Source: Thermoproteota archaeon
GTDB taxonomy: Archaea > Thermoproteota > Nitrososphaeria_A > Caldarchaeales > Calditenuaceae
Assembly: GCA_030550235.1 (NCBI GenBank)
Contig: JAUQPU010000003.1
Coordinates: 1-64,000, forward strand
DNA length: 64,000 bases
Reading direction: 5' to 3'
Positions within the stretch are counted from its first letter, which is position 1, and every line of letters begins with the position of its first letter. The notes beneath the pieces are model-generated. The model was not told the origin of the DNA and did no database searches. It worked only from the letters and a program-made list of their open reading frames with translations. Positions 25,699 to 34,651 of the stretch are shown here, piece by piece. The position numbers and the translations under genes are program-made.

Positions 25699-26277
25699 AT
25701 GGTATCACCGGTACGCGTGGCGGTGTCTATAATCGCGGCCTTCGGCGGGGCTGTCCTCGCCCCGTTGTTAGTATATCTAGGCTTCAGTATTCCCTTCCCA
25801 GCTACAGCGCTGGGGCTGGCGGTAGTGGTGATTGTCCCAGCCCTCCTCTGCAGGTCATTCACTACAGCCTCGACAGCCTCCATAGCCGGCATACTCGCCG
25901 GACTAATAACTTGGCTGACATTGATCTACAACGCAGTCACTGACAGCCTTATACAGATGGTATCCAGCATCCTATCCCTGGACCCGGTGCTGACTTATAT
26001 CATCCTCATGGCCGTGATGGCGCCTGTCTCGGGGGCCTTGGGACTCGCCCTTCCATCCGGTGAGAAGGCGGTTATACGGGCAACGCTAGAGCATGGAGCT
26101 GAGGAGGAAGCTGCTGAGGCTGCGCCCGCGGCTGAAGATGAAAAAAAGTTGGAGGAGCGGGTGGCGGAGGCTGAGGGTGTGGAGGAAGAGGTTTATGTCA
26201 AGTGTCCCCACTGTGGGGAACCGGTGCCTGAGGAGGCTGTCTTCTGCCCCAGCTGTGGTAGGAAGGTTAAACTATGA
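25699..26277 (+). CDS. Membrane protein with C-terminal zinc ribbon
   Basis: 192 residues. Four hydrophobic segments at about 5-28, 33-51, 58-80 and 97-119 are followed by an acidic Glu/Ala-rich linker and a zinc ribbon with Cys at 169, 172, 183 and 186. The ribbon should be cytoplasmic. No family recognised. The layout (helices, linker, ribbon) resembles what the DUF4013 gene would encode without its frameshift. It overlaps the convergent small membrane protein gene by 6 bases. Confidence 0.75.
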   Translation: MVSPVRVAVSIIAAFGGAVLAPLLVYLGFSIPFPATALGLAVVVIVPALLCRSFTTASTASIAGILAGLITWLTLIYNAVTDSLIQMVSSILSLDPVLTYIILMAVMAPVSGALGLALPSGEKAVIRATLEHGAEEEAAEAAPAAEDEKKLEERVAEAEGVEEEVYVKCPHCGEPVPEEAVFCPSCGRKVKL

Positions 26278-26523
26278 GCGTTGGGGGATCCGCGCTCTTC
26301 GTGGAAGGATTGTTAGGCCCAGCCACGCTATGAGCACGGCCATCCCGGCCACAGAGGCGAGGACTAGTAGCCTCAAGTATAGAGGCCTCCAAGCCTCGCT
26401 AGGCGGGTCGAAAAACATCAGCAGATAGGCCGACACAAGCGCCAGCGCAAGACCTATCAACGAGTATCCAACAACCCTCAGAACCCTCTCCTCCCCAGCC
26501 AACTCCCTAGAACCTCCATCCAT
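26272..26523 (-). CDS. Small two-helix membrane protein
   Basis: 83 residues with two hydrophobic segments (about 16-37 and 49-71) separated by a FDPPSEAWRPLY loop, and a basic C-terminus RRARIPQR. No family recognised. It is called because it fills the interval between two real genes and has a clean membrane-protein pattern. It converges on the zinc-ribbon membrane protein gene. Confidence 0.55.
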   Translation of the reverse strand: MDGGSRELAGEERVLRVVGYSLIGLALALVSAYLLMFFDPPSEAWRPLYLRLLVLASVAGMAVLIAWLGLTILPRRARIPQRS

Positions 26524-26569
26524 AGAGGTATTACGAATAGGTTATGAATCCGGGTGCTGTAGATAGTGT

Positions 26570-29398
26570 GTGGAGGGCTTGTCTGAGGATGTGGAGGGGC
26601 TTCTCTGCCGGCCTGTCCTCGAGGCTGTGAGGGAGAAGTTCGGCCAGCTGGTTGAGACTCAGAGGCGCGCCATCCCCCACATACTTAGGGGTGAGAATGT
26701 CCTCATAGTCTCGCCGACCGGCACGGGTAAGACTGAGGCCGCCCTCCTCCCAATCTTCAACACCATACTTACAGAACCCACAGTGGCTCCAGTGTCAACG
26801 CTATACATCACGCCTCTTAGGGCCCTGAACAGGGATCTTCTCGACAGGCTTGAGTGGTGGTCACGCCGCCTCGACATCACCGTCTCTGTCAGGCACGGCG
26901 ACACGTCACAGCGTGAGAGGAGAATACAGGCCCTCAGCCCCCCGCACATAATGATAGTCACGCCTGAGGCCCTACAGTCACTACTGATAGGGCGGGTCAT
27001 TAGGAGGAGCTTCTCAAACCTGAGGTGGGTTGTAGTTGACGAGGTCCACGAGCTAGCGACGGATAAGAGGGGTGCCCAGCTCGCAGTCGCTCTCCAAAGG
27101 CTTAGGAGGATTACCGGCAGGCCCTTCCAGGTGATTGGTCTCTCAGCCACTGTGGGTGAGCCTGAGGAGGTGGCTAGGTTTCTCGTGGATACTGGGGGGA
27201 GCTTCGTGGTCGTGGAGACTAGGATGCCGAGGGCCCTAGAGGTTGACATAGTCTTCCCCGAGCCTAGTGTCGCAGACGTGGAGATGGGCGAGGCGATAGG
27301 CGTAGCCCCCGACGTCGCAGCCAGGATGAGGACGATAATGGAGCTCGTCTCCAACCACTCCTCTACACTAATATTCACAAACACCAGGCCCCTAGCCGAG
27401 GCCCTCGCAAACAGATTCAAGGCCTGGGACGAGGCCCTCCCAGTCTCAATACACCACGGTTCACTCTCTAGGGACCACAGGGTGAGGGCTGAGAGAGACC
27501 TGAAGTATGGAGAGGTTCAGGGGCTCATCTGCACCTCAAGTCTCGAGATGGGTATAGATGTGGGACGGATTGACCTTTGCATCCAGTACAACTCTCCCAG
27601 GGAGGTGACCAGGCTTATACAGAGGATAGGGCGGAGCGGCCACAGGATAGGCGGCATAGCCCGCGGGGTGGTCCTGGTGATGGACTCAGACGATGCGCTA
27701 GAGGCCGTGGTCATAGCTAGGAGGGCTAAGGACGGAGAGCTCGAACCAGTCAGGGTTGTGAGGAACAGCTTAGACGTCGCAATGCACCAGATAGCAGGCC
27801 TGCTCCTCGAATATGGCCGCATAACACGAGAGGAGATATTGTCGCTCCTCAGAAAGGCTTACAGCTTCTCAACCCTCGAGGAGATGGACCTCAACATGCT
27901 TCTTAGATACATGGAGACACTTGGCATCGTCCGGCTTGTTGATGGGACTGTGACAAAGCCAATCAAGACTAGGCGCCTCATAGAATACTACTTCGAGAAC
28001 CTCTCAATGATTCCCGAGGAGAAGCAGTATCTAGTCGTTGAGGAGGAGACTGGAGAGCCTGTAGGGATACTTGATGAGGCCTTCGTCGCGGAGTACGGGG
28101 AGGTGGGGACACGCTTCATACTGGGCGGCAGGGCCTGGCTGATACTTAACCTCTCAGGGACTAGGATCTACGTGGCGAGGCTTAGGGAGGGTGAGGGAGC
28201 CGTGCCGTCCTGGGTTGGGGACGAGATACCTGTGCCTCTTGAAGTGGCGATGGAGGTAGGCTCCATCAGGAGGAGGTATGTGGAGGCTAGAGCTGGGGGT
28301 GTGGGGCCTGTTGAGGCGGTATCATCCCTCGCATCAGAGTACGGCGTCTCTCCAGGGTTTATGGAGAGGTCGCTGAGAGAGGTTGAGCAGCACCTCGCCC
28401 TAGGTATTCCAGTACCTACCGACAGGCAGGCAGTGGTCGAGGAGGCCGGAGAATACGTCATCCTACACATAACAGGTGGGCTGAGAATAAACAGGACACT
28501 AGCCCGCCTACTCTCAGTATACCTAGCCGAGAAGATAGGCGCCCCGGTCTCAGCCCAGTCAGACCCCTACAGGGTTGTGCTCAAGTCCAAGAACCTAGGC
28601 GCCCCAGACATTGTGAAGGCTCTCCACGAGATCGCTGACGAGGAGTTGCTTAGGAGGGCTGTCGAGTCCTCCGGTGTCTTTAGGAGGAGGCTGGTCCACG
28701 TGGCTAGGAAGATGGGTGTGGTGGGTAAGGATGTCAGCCTCCTCGATGTCAGCGCCCAGATGCTTGTAGAGTCTCTGAGGGGGACGCCGGCCTATCTCGA
28801 GGCCCTCAGATTCACGATCTTCACAGACTATGACTGGGAGGGTGTGAAGATGCTTCTGGGAAAGATAAGGGATGGGGAGATAGGTGTGGTAGCCTGTACC
28901 CTGGAAAAGCCGAGCCCCCTAGCCTCCTTAACAATCAACAGATACCAATACGAGTACGAGACCTACACGCCGGAGAGAATGCACAAGCTCATCATAAACG
29001 CCGTCCGCGGCAGGATAAACAGCGAGCTCGTCGTTCTGGCTTGCCTGGAGTGCAGGAAATACGCCGAGATGGTTGAGGTAGGTGAGATAGATAACAGGCC
29101 CCTCTGCCCCAACTGCGGCTCCAGCAGGGTGGGCGTAGTGAAGACCGCGGGGCGTGAGGATGTCGTGAGGATCATGCGTGGGAAGACAGCTGAGTCCCAG
29201 CGGTTCTGGAGGGAGGCTGAGAAGACTGCCCCACTCATCGAGAAATACGGGAAGGCCGCAGCCTTCACACTCTCAGCCCGCGGAGTAGGACCTAAGGAGG
29301 CCGAGCAGCTCCTCAGCCAAGAGCCCCGAATCTCACCCAAACTAATTGAAAAGCTGATAGAGCTGGAGAAGAAAGCCCTCCTAAGAGAGTTCAGCTAG
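26570..29398 (+). CDS. lhr: Lhr-type ATP-dependent DNA helicase
   Basis: Superfamily 2 helicase of the Lhr (large helicase-related) group, linked to DNA repair. At 942 residues it contains Walker A SPTGTGKTEA (48-57), TPLRALNRDL (motif Ia), DEVHEL (motif II), LSATVGEP (motif III), TSSLEMGIDVG (motif V) and QRIGRSGHR (motif VI), then the Lhr winged-helix and core domains. A Cys4 cluster (CLECRK near 829 and CPNCG near 849) near the C-terminus marks the archaeal subtype, followed by a helix-hairpin-helix-like end. The start is GTG at 26570. Confidence 0.93.
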   Translation: MEGLSEDVEGLLCRPVLEAVREKFGQLVETQRRAIPHILRGENVLIVSPTGTGKTEAALLPIFNTILTEPTVAPVSTLYITPLRALNRDLLDRLEWWSRRLDITVSVRHGDTSQRERRIQALSPPHIMIVTPEALQSLLIGRVIRRSFSNLRWVVVDEVHELATDKRGAQLAVALQRLRRITGRPFQVIGLSATVGEPEEVARFLVDTGGSFVVVETRMPRALEVDIVFPEPSVADVEMGEAIGVAPDVAARMRTIMELVSNHSSTLIFTNTRPLAEALANRFKAWDEALPVSIHHGSLSRDHRVRAERDLKYGEVQGLICTSSLEMGIDVGRIDLCIQYNSPREVTRLIQRIGRSGHRIGGIARGVVLVMDSDDALEAVVIARRAKDGELEPVRVVRNSLDVAMHQIAGLLLEYGRITREEILSLLRKAYSFSTLEEMDLNMLLRYMETLGIVRLVDGTVTKPIKTRRLIEYYFENLSMIPEEKQYLVVEEETGEPVGILDEAFVAEYGEVGTRFILGGRAWLILNLSGTRIYVARLREGEGAVPSWVGDEIPVPLEVAMEVGSIRRRYVEARAGGVGPVEAVSSLASEYGVSPGFMERSLREVEQHLALGIPVPTDRQAVVEEAGEYVILHITGGLRINRTLARLLSVYLAEKIGAPVSAQSDPYRVVLKSKNLGAPDIVKALHEIADEELLRRAVESSGVFRRRLVHVARKMGVVGKDVSLLDVSAQMLVESLRGTPAYLEALRFTIFTDYDWEGVKMLLGKIRDGEIGVVACTLEKPSPLASLTINRYQYEYETYTPERMHKLIINAVRGRINSELVVLACLECRKYAEMVEVGEIDNRPLCPNCGSSRVGVVKTAGREDVVRIMRGKTAESQRFWREAEKTAPLIEKYGKAAAFTLSARGVGPKEAEQLLSQEPRISPKLIEKLIELEKKALLREFS

Positions 29399-29440
29399 TC
29401 TACCACACCTCTACTAAACACTGGTAGTCTAAATTTTCTA

Positions 29441-29450
29441 AATATTTATA
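29441..29450 (+). promoter_or_regulatory. TATA box for the Gfo/Idh/MocA gene
   Basis: AATATTTATA is centred about 29 bases before the ATG at 29475; leaderless transcript likely. Confidence 0.6.
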
Positions 29451-29474
29451 GGGGCCAACAGAAGACAACTTGCA

Positions 29475-30473
29475 ATGAAAAAAGCCCGGTTCGCAGTCAT
29501 AGGGCTCGGCTGGTTTGGTGAAAAGCATGTCCATGTCTTGTCAGAGCTCCCTAACGTAGAGGTGGTTGCGGTATGCTCACGTACCGAGTCTAGAGCTAGG
29601 GAGGTCGCGAACAAGTATGGAGCCAAGAGATGGTACACTGATTGGAACAAGGTGGTCAAAGACCCTGAAGTCGAAGCCGTCAGCGTCGTCACGCACGTTC
29701 CAGAACACAAAGAGCCTACAATACTCGCGGCTGAGGCTGGGAAACATGTTCTGGTGGAGAAACCAATAGCCGGAAACCTGAAAGATGCCGACGAGATGAT
29801 AGCCAGTACCGAGAAGAATAAGGTACACTTCATGGTGGGGCACATCCTACGATTTGAAAGCCGCTATGCCCAGGCTAAAAGCATCATAGAGCGGGGAGAC
29901 ATCGGAAAAGTAGTCTCAATATATGCTAGGAGGAATATCCCTGGAGGGTTCGCCGCCCCCCATCTTAGATATGGCTCGCCAATACTTCTTGATGCTATCC
30001 ACGACACAGACCTTATGCTCTGGTACTTGAGAGACAGTGTCAAAAGCGTCTATGCCACGTGGATAAACACTCGCGGCTCACCTAACCCAGAAGTAACTTG
30101 GTCGGTATACAATTTCTCCGCCGGAACCAAAGGAGTATGTGAAAGCCTCTGGCTCCTCCCAGACAATACCGCCTTCGCGATAGATGCGAAAATGGAGATT
30201 CTCGGGTCTGAGGGGGCTGTATACATAGATTGCGGGGACTCGGGTCTAGAGGTTAATGATAAGAGGGGTGTCAAGAGGCATGACACGATGCACTGGCCGA
30301 TAGTCCATGGCGAAGTTACAGGGGCATTAAAGGAGGAGATCAGCTATTTCGTTAAATGTGTGTTAAGCGATGAAAAACCCAGAATAGTTACACCAATCGA
30401 GGCTAGACATGCTTTAGAGGTTGTTTTGGCTGCGGAGGAGTCGGCGAGAACAGGGAAAATAATAACTATCTAA
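29475..30473 (+). CDS. Gfo/Idh/MocA-family NAD(P)-dependent oxidoreductase
   Basis: Sugar or inositol dehydrogenase-type enzyme. An N-terminal Rossmann domain has VIGLGWFGEKH (8-18). VEKPIAGN (about 94-101) holds the catalytic Lys of the family, and the HDTDLMLWYL segment supplies the conserved Asp/His region. The length, 332 residues, is typical. It converges on a xylose-isomerase-like gene, a pairing seen in sugar or polyol catabolic sets. The substrate is not determined. The block is more AT-rich than the helicase gene before it. Confidence 0.9.
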   Translation: MKKARFAVIGLGWFGEKHVHVLSELPNVEVVAVCSRTESRAREVANKYGAKRWYTDWNKVVKDPEVEAVSVVTHVPEHKEPTILAAEAGKHVLVEKPIAGNLKDADEMIASTEKNKVHFMVGHILRFESRYAQAKSIIERGDIGKVVSIYARRNIPGGFAAPHLRYGSPILLDAIHDTDLMLWYLRDSVKSVYATWINTRGSPNPEVTWSVYNFSAGTKGVCESLWLLPDNTAFAIDAKMEILGSEGAVYIDCGDSGLEVNDKRGVKRHDTMHWPIVHGEVTGALKEEISYFVKCVLSDEKPRIVTPIEARHALEVVLAAEESARTGKIITI

Positions 30474-30488
30474 AAATAACCAGTCTAG

Positions 30489-31349
30489 TTAGAGTCTACC
30501 AATTATTTCGAGTAATTTCTCCTTTGTGTCCTTAAGATTCTTTAAAATATCCTTATCATAGAATATCTCCGGCAGGATGTAGCCATCCCACCCTACTTTC
30601 TTCAACAGGTGAAGAACACTTTCATAGTCTATAGTTCCCATTCCAATTGGTAGATGGTAAGGGTATGTGCCATCATTATCTGTGGCATGTATACAGCCGC
30701 AAAGTCTCCCCTTCAGTTCTTCGATAAACACCTCTGGGGGCTGGAAGACATTTGCATTCGCAATATCGAGATATGCCCTGACATTATCTGAATTGACCTC
30801 ATCGACTAGGCTGTGTATCTCACAGGCTAAGTTTAGGAAATTGCTTACCACAGTATTTTCAATACCCATCGTTACCCCCACGTCTTCGGCATGCTTTGCG
30901 CATTCTTTTAAACTTCTAATAAGGCTGGACCAGTATTGCCTATAAGAGTGTTTTGACCTCATAAAATCGGGCTCATCAATTTTTCCCGGGACAGCTAACA
31001 TCGTTGATGTGCCTAGCTCTGCGGCCAAATCCATGTTTAGCTTATACCACTTAACCGCTCTGGCCCTTTCATGCTCCGATTGAGATGCCAGATTATACTC
31101 AAAATCGAAGGATTGCCAGTTACTTGATGTGAAGGGTATAGGGCATGTGGATATGGCCTTCAGGCCGTATGAGTTAAGCATGGATAATTTCTCCAATCTC
31201 TGCTGCTTATCCTTGTATTGGGTGTATACATCGTCTAGGTCAATCCACAACTCTACATATCTAAACCCCATCTCACCAGCTATCCTTAGACAGTCCGTAA
31301 AACCATACCCGGCCTTTACTAGCGTTCCCATCTGAAGAGCGACCTGCAT
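30489..31349 (-). CDS. Xylose isomerase-like TIM barrel protein (sugar epimerase/isomerase)
   Basis: Belongs to the AP-endonuclease-2/xylose-isomerase-like TIM barrel superfamily. Metal-ligand-type residues appear in GIENTVVS (Glu), AYLDIANA (Asp), CIHATDNDGTYPYH (His, Asp) and ILPEIFYD (Glu). The length, 286 residues, fits sugar-phosphate isomerases and epimerases such as IolE/IolH relatives. It converges on the Gfo/Idh/MocA gene with 15 bases between their stops, so both probably act on the same sugar or polyol. Confidence 0.85.
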   Translation of the reverse strand: MQVALQMGTLVKAGYGFTDCLRIAGEMGFRYVELWIDLDDVYTQYKDKQQRLEKLSMLNSYGLKAISTCPIPFTSSNWQSFDFEYNLASQSEHERARAVKWYKLNMDLAAELGTSTMLAVPGKIDEPDFMRSKHSYRQYWSSLIRSLKECAKHAEDVGVTMGIENTVVSNFLNLACEIHSLVDEVNSDNVRAYLDIANANVFQPPEVFIEELKGRLCGCIHATDNDGTYPYHLPIGMGTIDYESVLHLLKKVGWDGYILPEIFYDKDILKNLKDTKEKLLEIIGRL

Positions 31350-31401
31350 ACCATCCCACTACTCTCTTGATAGTTGAATTAGAAGTTATCTTATACGCGT
31401 G

Positions 31402-32010
31402 TTAATATTCTCTTTCATCTACCTCGGAGTCGGCTTTCTCAGTCTCCTTCTCCGACGACTCCATAGTGCCTAGGGATGCAAAGGCCTTGAGCAGCTCCTG
31501 CCTATCAACCTCCACTAGCGTCCTCCAACCAACTGACAGTACACCCTCCTCCGTCCTGTTGAGGTATCCCCTCCTCGAGAGCCTCTCAATAGCGGCCTCC
31601 ACCCGCCACCTCGGGTACTTGGTCTCAAGCATCTCCATAACCTCCTTCTCCGCGGCGCTACCATTCTTGGCGAGGAGATATGCGAGTGTCGCTGAGAGTA
31701 TTGCAAGCTCGTCTAGGCTGTAGCCGAGTGTCTGTATATCTGAAAGGGCGAGAGGGTCTGAGAGCACGATGTAGAAGCGAGCCCTGTCCAAATCCTCAGG
31801 CCCGGTCTCGGGATCTGGGACGATCTTGACTCTGAGGCCTATCTGCTTGAGCCTCGAGTCAAGCGAGTTTATTATCTTGGGGAAGTTTTTACCGAGTCTC
31901 CTCCTCAGCTCCCAGCCCCTAACGCCTGGAAGCCTGTGCCCAGACGCCAGAATCAGGGCTACGGCCTGCGCCATCTTCTTCTCCAGCTTACCAAGATCCT
32001 CCCCGCTCAA
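31402..32010 (-). CDS. Tandem winged-helix kite protein (ScpB / Nse3-MAGE-like)
   Basis: 202 residues with two winged-helix domains at about 12-80 and 88-170, and an acidic tail. The first ends in a strand pair around GLRVKIVPD and ARFYIVLSD. The second starts with ELAILSATLAYLLAKNGSAA, followed by EKEVMEMLE and RLSRRGYLNR. That order and spacing recall the MAGE domain of Nse3 as well as bacterial ScpB. Third gene of an operon after an SMC-like ATPase and a kleisin-like gene, 12 bases from the latter. Inferred role: kite subunit that binds the kleisin and DNA. Confidence 0.7.
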   Translation of the reverse strand: MSGEDLGKLEKKMAQAVALILASGHRLPGVRGWELRRRLGKNFPKIINSLDSRLKQIGLRVKIVPDPETGPEDLDRARFYIVLSDPLALSDIQTLGYSLDELAILSATLAYLLAKNGSAAEKEVMEMLETKYPRWRVEAAIERLSRRGYLNRTEEGVLSVGWRTLVEVDRQELLKAFASLGTMESSEKETEKADSEVDEREY

Positions 32011-32022
32011 GCCATCACCACA

Positions 32023-32745
32023 TTACCCAATGGTCACCGCGAGGGAAGTAGTCCTAGGCTCCTCCGAGACCTTCTCAGCGGCCTTAACCCAGATCTCGCC
32101 TGTCAAAGAGTTGATCCTGACATCGGCCTCCCCCCTCGAGATGAGGTAGCTTAGCAGGTAGGCCCTCACCCTCTTATCGCTCCCCATGTTGATGAAGTCC
32201 CAATACCTCACCCAGCTGCCCATCGATGAAAGCTCCGCTAAAAGCTCCCCCAGCTCACGACTAATCTGGCTCTCAATAGCCGCGTAGGCGCCTGGCTTAC
32301 CAACAGCGAGCTGCGCGCCCTCAAGACCAGCCGAGCCCCTAGTCGGCCTCGAGAGGAAGTGCTGATAACCCCTCAATAGAAGGTCAACCGAGACCTGCTC
32401 CAGCCTAACTATGGGCCTCCAGGCCTGTAGGAGTGCTGCTACTAGAGACTTTGGGTCTGACCCGATTATCTTGGAGTAGACCATCCCAGCGTCTATGAAG
32501 AGGGAAGAAGCCCTCTCTCTAATCCACCTCTGCTGAAGCCCTAGGACGACAGAGACCCTATAGAGCGTCTCAGCGTCGAGGCTGATCGTCTCAACATCCC
32601 TCTCCCTCTCAATTATCTCACGAAGCCTCGCAAGCAAGGAGGAGACGTCGACGCTGAAGGGGTCCAGCCTCCTCGACTCAATCTCGCCGAGAATCGAAAT
32701 CATCCTCATGAGCTCCTCCCTAGAAACCCTGACTACCCTGCTCAT
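32023..32745 (-). CDS. Kleisin-like protein (ScpA / Nse4-type)
   Basis: 240 residues. The N-terminal part (about 12-80) has the ScpA pattern: LDPFSVDVSSLLARL, then ISLDAETLYRVSVVLGLQQ. The C-terminal part (about 195-230) forms a small winged helix with AYLLSYLISRGEADVRI and LTGEIWVKA, similar to the ScpA/kleisin C-terminus that contacts the SMC head. It overlaps the SMC-like gene by ATGA and precedes the kite gene. Known kleisins bridge two SMC heads; I infer the same here from order and pattern. No structure prediction was run. Confidence 0.7.
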   Translation of the reverse strand: MSRVVRVSREELMRMISILGEIESRRLDPFSVDVSSLLARLREIIERERDVETISLDAETLYRVSVVLGLQQRWIRERASSLFIDAGMVYSKIIGSDPKSLVAALLQAWRPIVRLEQVSVDLLLRGYQHFLSRPTRGSAGLEGAQLAVGKPGAYAAIESQISRELGELLAELSSMGSWVRYWDFINMGSDKRVRAYLLSYLISRGEADVRINSLTGEIWVKAAEKVSEEPRTTSLAVTIG

Positions 32746-34490
32746 CCACCATCCACCGAGGTTGTGACGAAGGAGGAGCCTGCCACGTTCTGGACGATTA
32801 TGAGGTTGAAGCCGTCAGTTATGGGGAGTTTTCCTGGTGTGATGAAGAGGAACTGCGTCGAGGGGTAGGACCTCGCTATCTCTACGAGTATCTTCGTCAC
32901 CATCTCCCTGTTTAGCGGGTCGAGGTGTACGTCGAACTCGTCTACAGCCCTTATCGGGGATTTGACATAGCTCTGGAGAGCTAGGAGGAATGCGATTGTG
33001 GCCACTACTCTCTCGCCGCCGCTGTGGGTGTGGGCGTCAACTATAGTCGGCTCCATCCCCCTGAAGCCCGCCAAAAGCTCTAGGCTCGCAGTCACCGGGT
33101 CGTCCAGACCCCTAATCCTGATAAGCCCCTTCCCACCAACGGCCTCCAACAGCCTCTGATAAACCGGGTTGATATCGTCAATAATCTCCTTAAGCTTCTC
33201 CCTCCAGATCTGCCTCCTCCTCTCAACCTCCTCCATCGCCTTCTTAACATTCTCCTCAACCTGCTTGGCCCTGAGCTCAACCTCCCTAAACCTCGAGTCA
33301 GCCAAGAAATACATTGTCTCGGCATCAGGTATAACCTTGCCTAGCGATGCAATCTCGAGTGTTGTAAGCCTCAAGTCATCGAGGACGGCTGAGGGCTCTC
33401 TCTCGGTGGAGACCTCACCGCCCTTCGCGGAGGCGGCGGCCCTCTTCTCCTCAAACTCCCTCAAGAGGCTGTTAATCTCCGACTGGGCCTCAGAGACCTC
33501 CCTCTCGAGGCTCGATATCCTAAACCTCCTCACACCCTCCTCCACAGCGGCTTTCACCAATAGGTCTACGGTCTCGAGAACCTCCTCAGGGGGTCTGGAG
33601 CTGTAGAGCCTCTCGCGGATCTCCTTTCTCAGATTGCTGGCCTCGGCGCCGTATCTATCCGCCTCCTCCTCAAGCCTGGCCTTCTCCCTCAGCATCCTCT
33701 CAAGCGCCATCCTCCTCCTCTCGAGGCTCCTATCCACCTGGTGGACTAGGCTCCACGCATACTCCAGCTCAAGCCTCATCCTCCTCTCCTCCAGCTCCCT
33801 CAGCTGCTGAAGCTTCTGAAGCTCCCTCCGCCAATACTCCACAGCCTCGCCGGCCTCAGATAATAGACGCTTAACAGAAGACTCCTCAGACCTAAGGCTG
33901 TTAAGCCTGCTCTCAGCCTCTAGGAGCCTCTCTCTCAGATTGGAGAGGCCGACGGCATCCTCCATCGATCGGAGCTTCTCGACATTATCCCTGGCAGCGA
34001 AGTTCTCAATCATGTTCTGGTGCATGATTACGAGGGCGTTGTTGGGGTTAATTCCCAGCTTCCGCAACAATTCCTCAAGCTCAGCCTTAGGGGTAAACCT
34101 GTTATTGACATAGTGCCAGTATTCTCCGCTCTTTTTAATGAAGCGAGTGATCGTGATTTCATCGGACTTGATGGAGGGGACTGGCCTCTCGCCGTCAACC
34201 GGCGAGTTGTCCAAGACTACTGTGAGCCTAGCAGCCTCCCTCCCTCTCCTTATAAGGTCGCTGAGCCGCTGCCCCCTCTCTGTATAGGTCTGCCCCAGGG
34301 CGACGGATAGGCCGAGAAGGATTGAGGACTTGCCCGAGCCGTTGGGGCCTGTGATAACGTTCAGCCCGGGTTCAAGCCTGATTCGGGAGTACTCATGAGA
34401 CATGAAGTTCTCGAGGATAACCTCGCGTATATGCGTAGGCCTCGCCTCCACCTCCAGCTGCCCCAGCCGGGTCCTAGCCAACCTCTCCAA
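32742..34490 (-). CDS. Short SMC-like ATPase with Smc5/6-type head
   Basis: 582 residues, about half the length of a true SMC. Walker A GPNGSGKSS (48-56), Q-loop MHQNMIENF (156-164), coiled coil about 183-296, a short middle without a recognisable hinge (297-325), coiled coil about 326-440, signature HSGGERVV (489-496), Walker B/D-loop IRAVDEFDVHLDPLN (513-527). The strand QFLFITPGKLP (546-556) replaces the usual His-switch with TP, and the ENFMSHE start and DEFD box also recall eukaryotic Smc5/Smc6 rather than Rad50 or condensin SMC. The start is TTG at 34490. First gene of the operon with kleisin-like and kite-like genes. Confidence 0.85.
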   Translation of the reverse strand: MERLARTRLGQLEVEARPTHIREVILENFMSHEYSRIRLEPGLNVITGPNGSGKSSILLGLSVALGQTYTERGQRLSDLIRRGREAARLTVVLDNSPVDGERPVPSIKSDEITITRFIKKSGEYWHYVNNRFTPKAELEELLRKLGINPNNALVIMHQNMIENFAARDNVEKLRSMEDAVGLSNLRERLLEAESRLNSLRSEESSVKRLLSEAGEAVEYWRRELQKLQQLRELEERRMRLELEYAWSLVHQVDRSLERRRMALERMLREKARLEEEADRYGAEASNLRKEIRERLYSSRPPEEVLETVDLLVKAAVEEGVRRFRISSLEREVSEAQSEINSLLREFEEKRAAASAKGGEVSTEREPSAVLDDLRLTTLEIASLGKVIPDAETMYFLADSRFREVELRAKQVEENVKKAMEEVERRRQIWREKLKEIIDDINPVYQRLLEAVGGKGLIRIRGLDDPVTASLELLAGFRGMEPTIVDAHTHSGGERVVATIAFLLALQSYVKSPIRAVDEFDVHLDPLNREMVTKILVEIARSYPSTQFLFITPGKLPITDGFNLIIVQNVAGSSFVTTSVDGG

Positions 34491-34623
34491 CCTTCAGAAA
34501 AGACCAGCCACAATAAAGACTATCGCCAGCGGGGCGAAAGTGTAATACGTCCAAATAACCCCCTCCCAGAGGCCCGTTGTGAGGAGATGGTCTTGGCTGA
34601 ACGTTTAAGGCTTGCGGATGCCG

Positions 34624-34632
34624 GTTATATAG
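34624..34632 (+). promoter_or_regulatory. TATA element between the SMC operon and the divergent gene
   Basis: GTTATATAG is centred 24 bases before the ATG at 34652. Read on the other strand the same element would start a transcript near 34600 and give the SMC operon a leader of about 110 bases. Confidence 0.55.
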
Positions 34633-34651
34633 TCTGGGAGAGGGTGGACCG

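Noticed and set aside
26659-27420. 253-codon open frame antisense to the Lhr helicase gene
   Set aside because: Lies wholly inside the well-supported helicase gene, has low-complexity Ser/Thr/Arg-rich composition, and no recognisable motif. GC-rich coding DNA gives long antisense frames.
31402-32745. Ordinary bacterial-type ScpAB of a canonical condensin
   Set aside because: The partner ATPase is half-length, has no recognised hinge and carries Smc5/6-type head motifs, so a standard SMC-ScpAB reading does not fit, although the kleisin and kite folds are related.
34491-34610. Open minus-strand frame encoding a TM-like segment just before the SMC gene (ends in TGA 5 bases from its start)
   Set aside because: It contains no ATG, GTG or TTG at a useful position and is preceded by TAA, so translation would need a rare start codon. 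It is more likely the mRNA leader.
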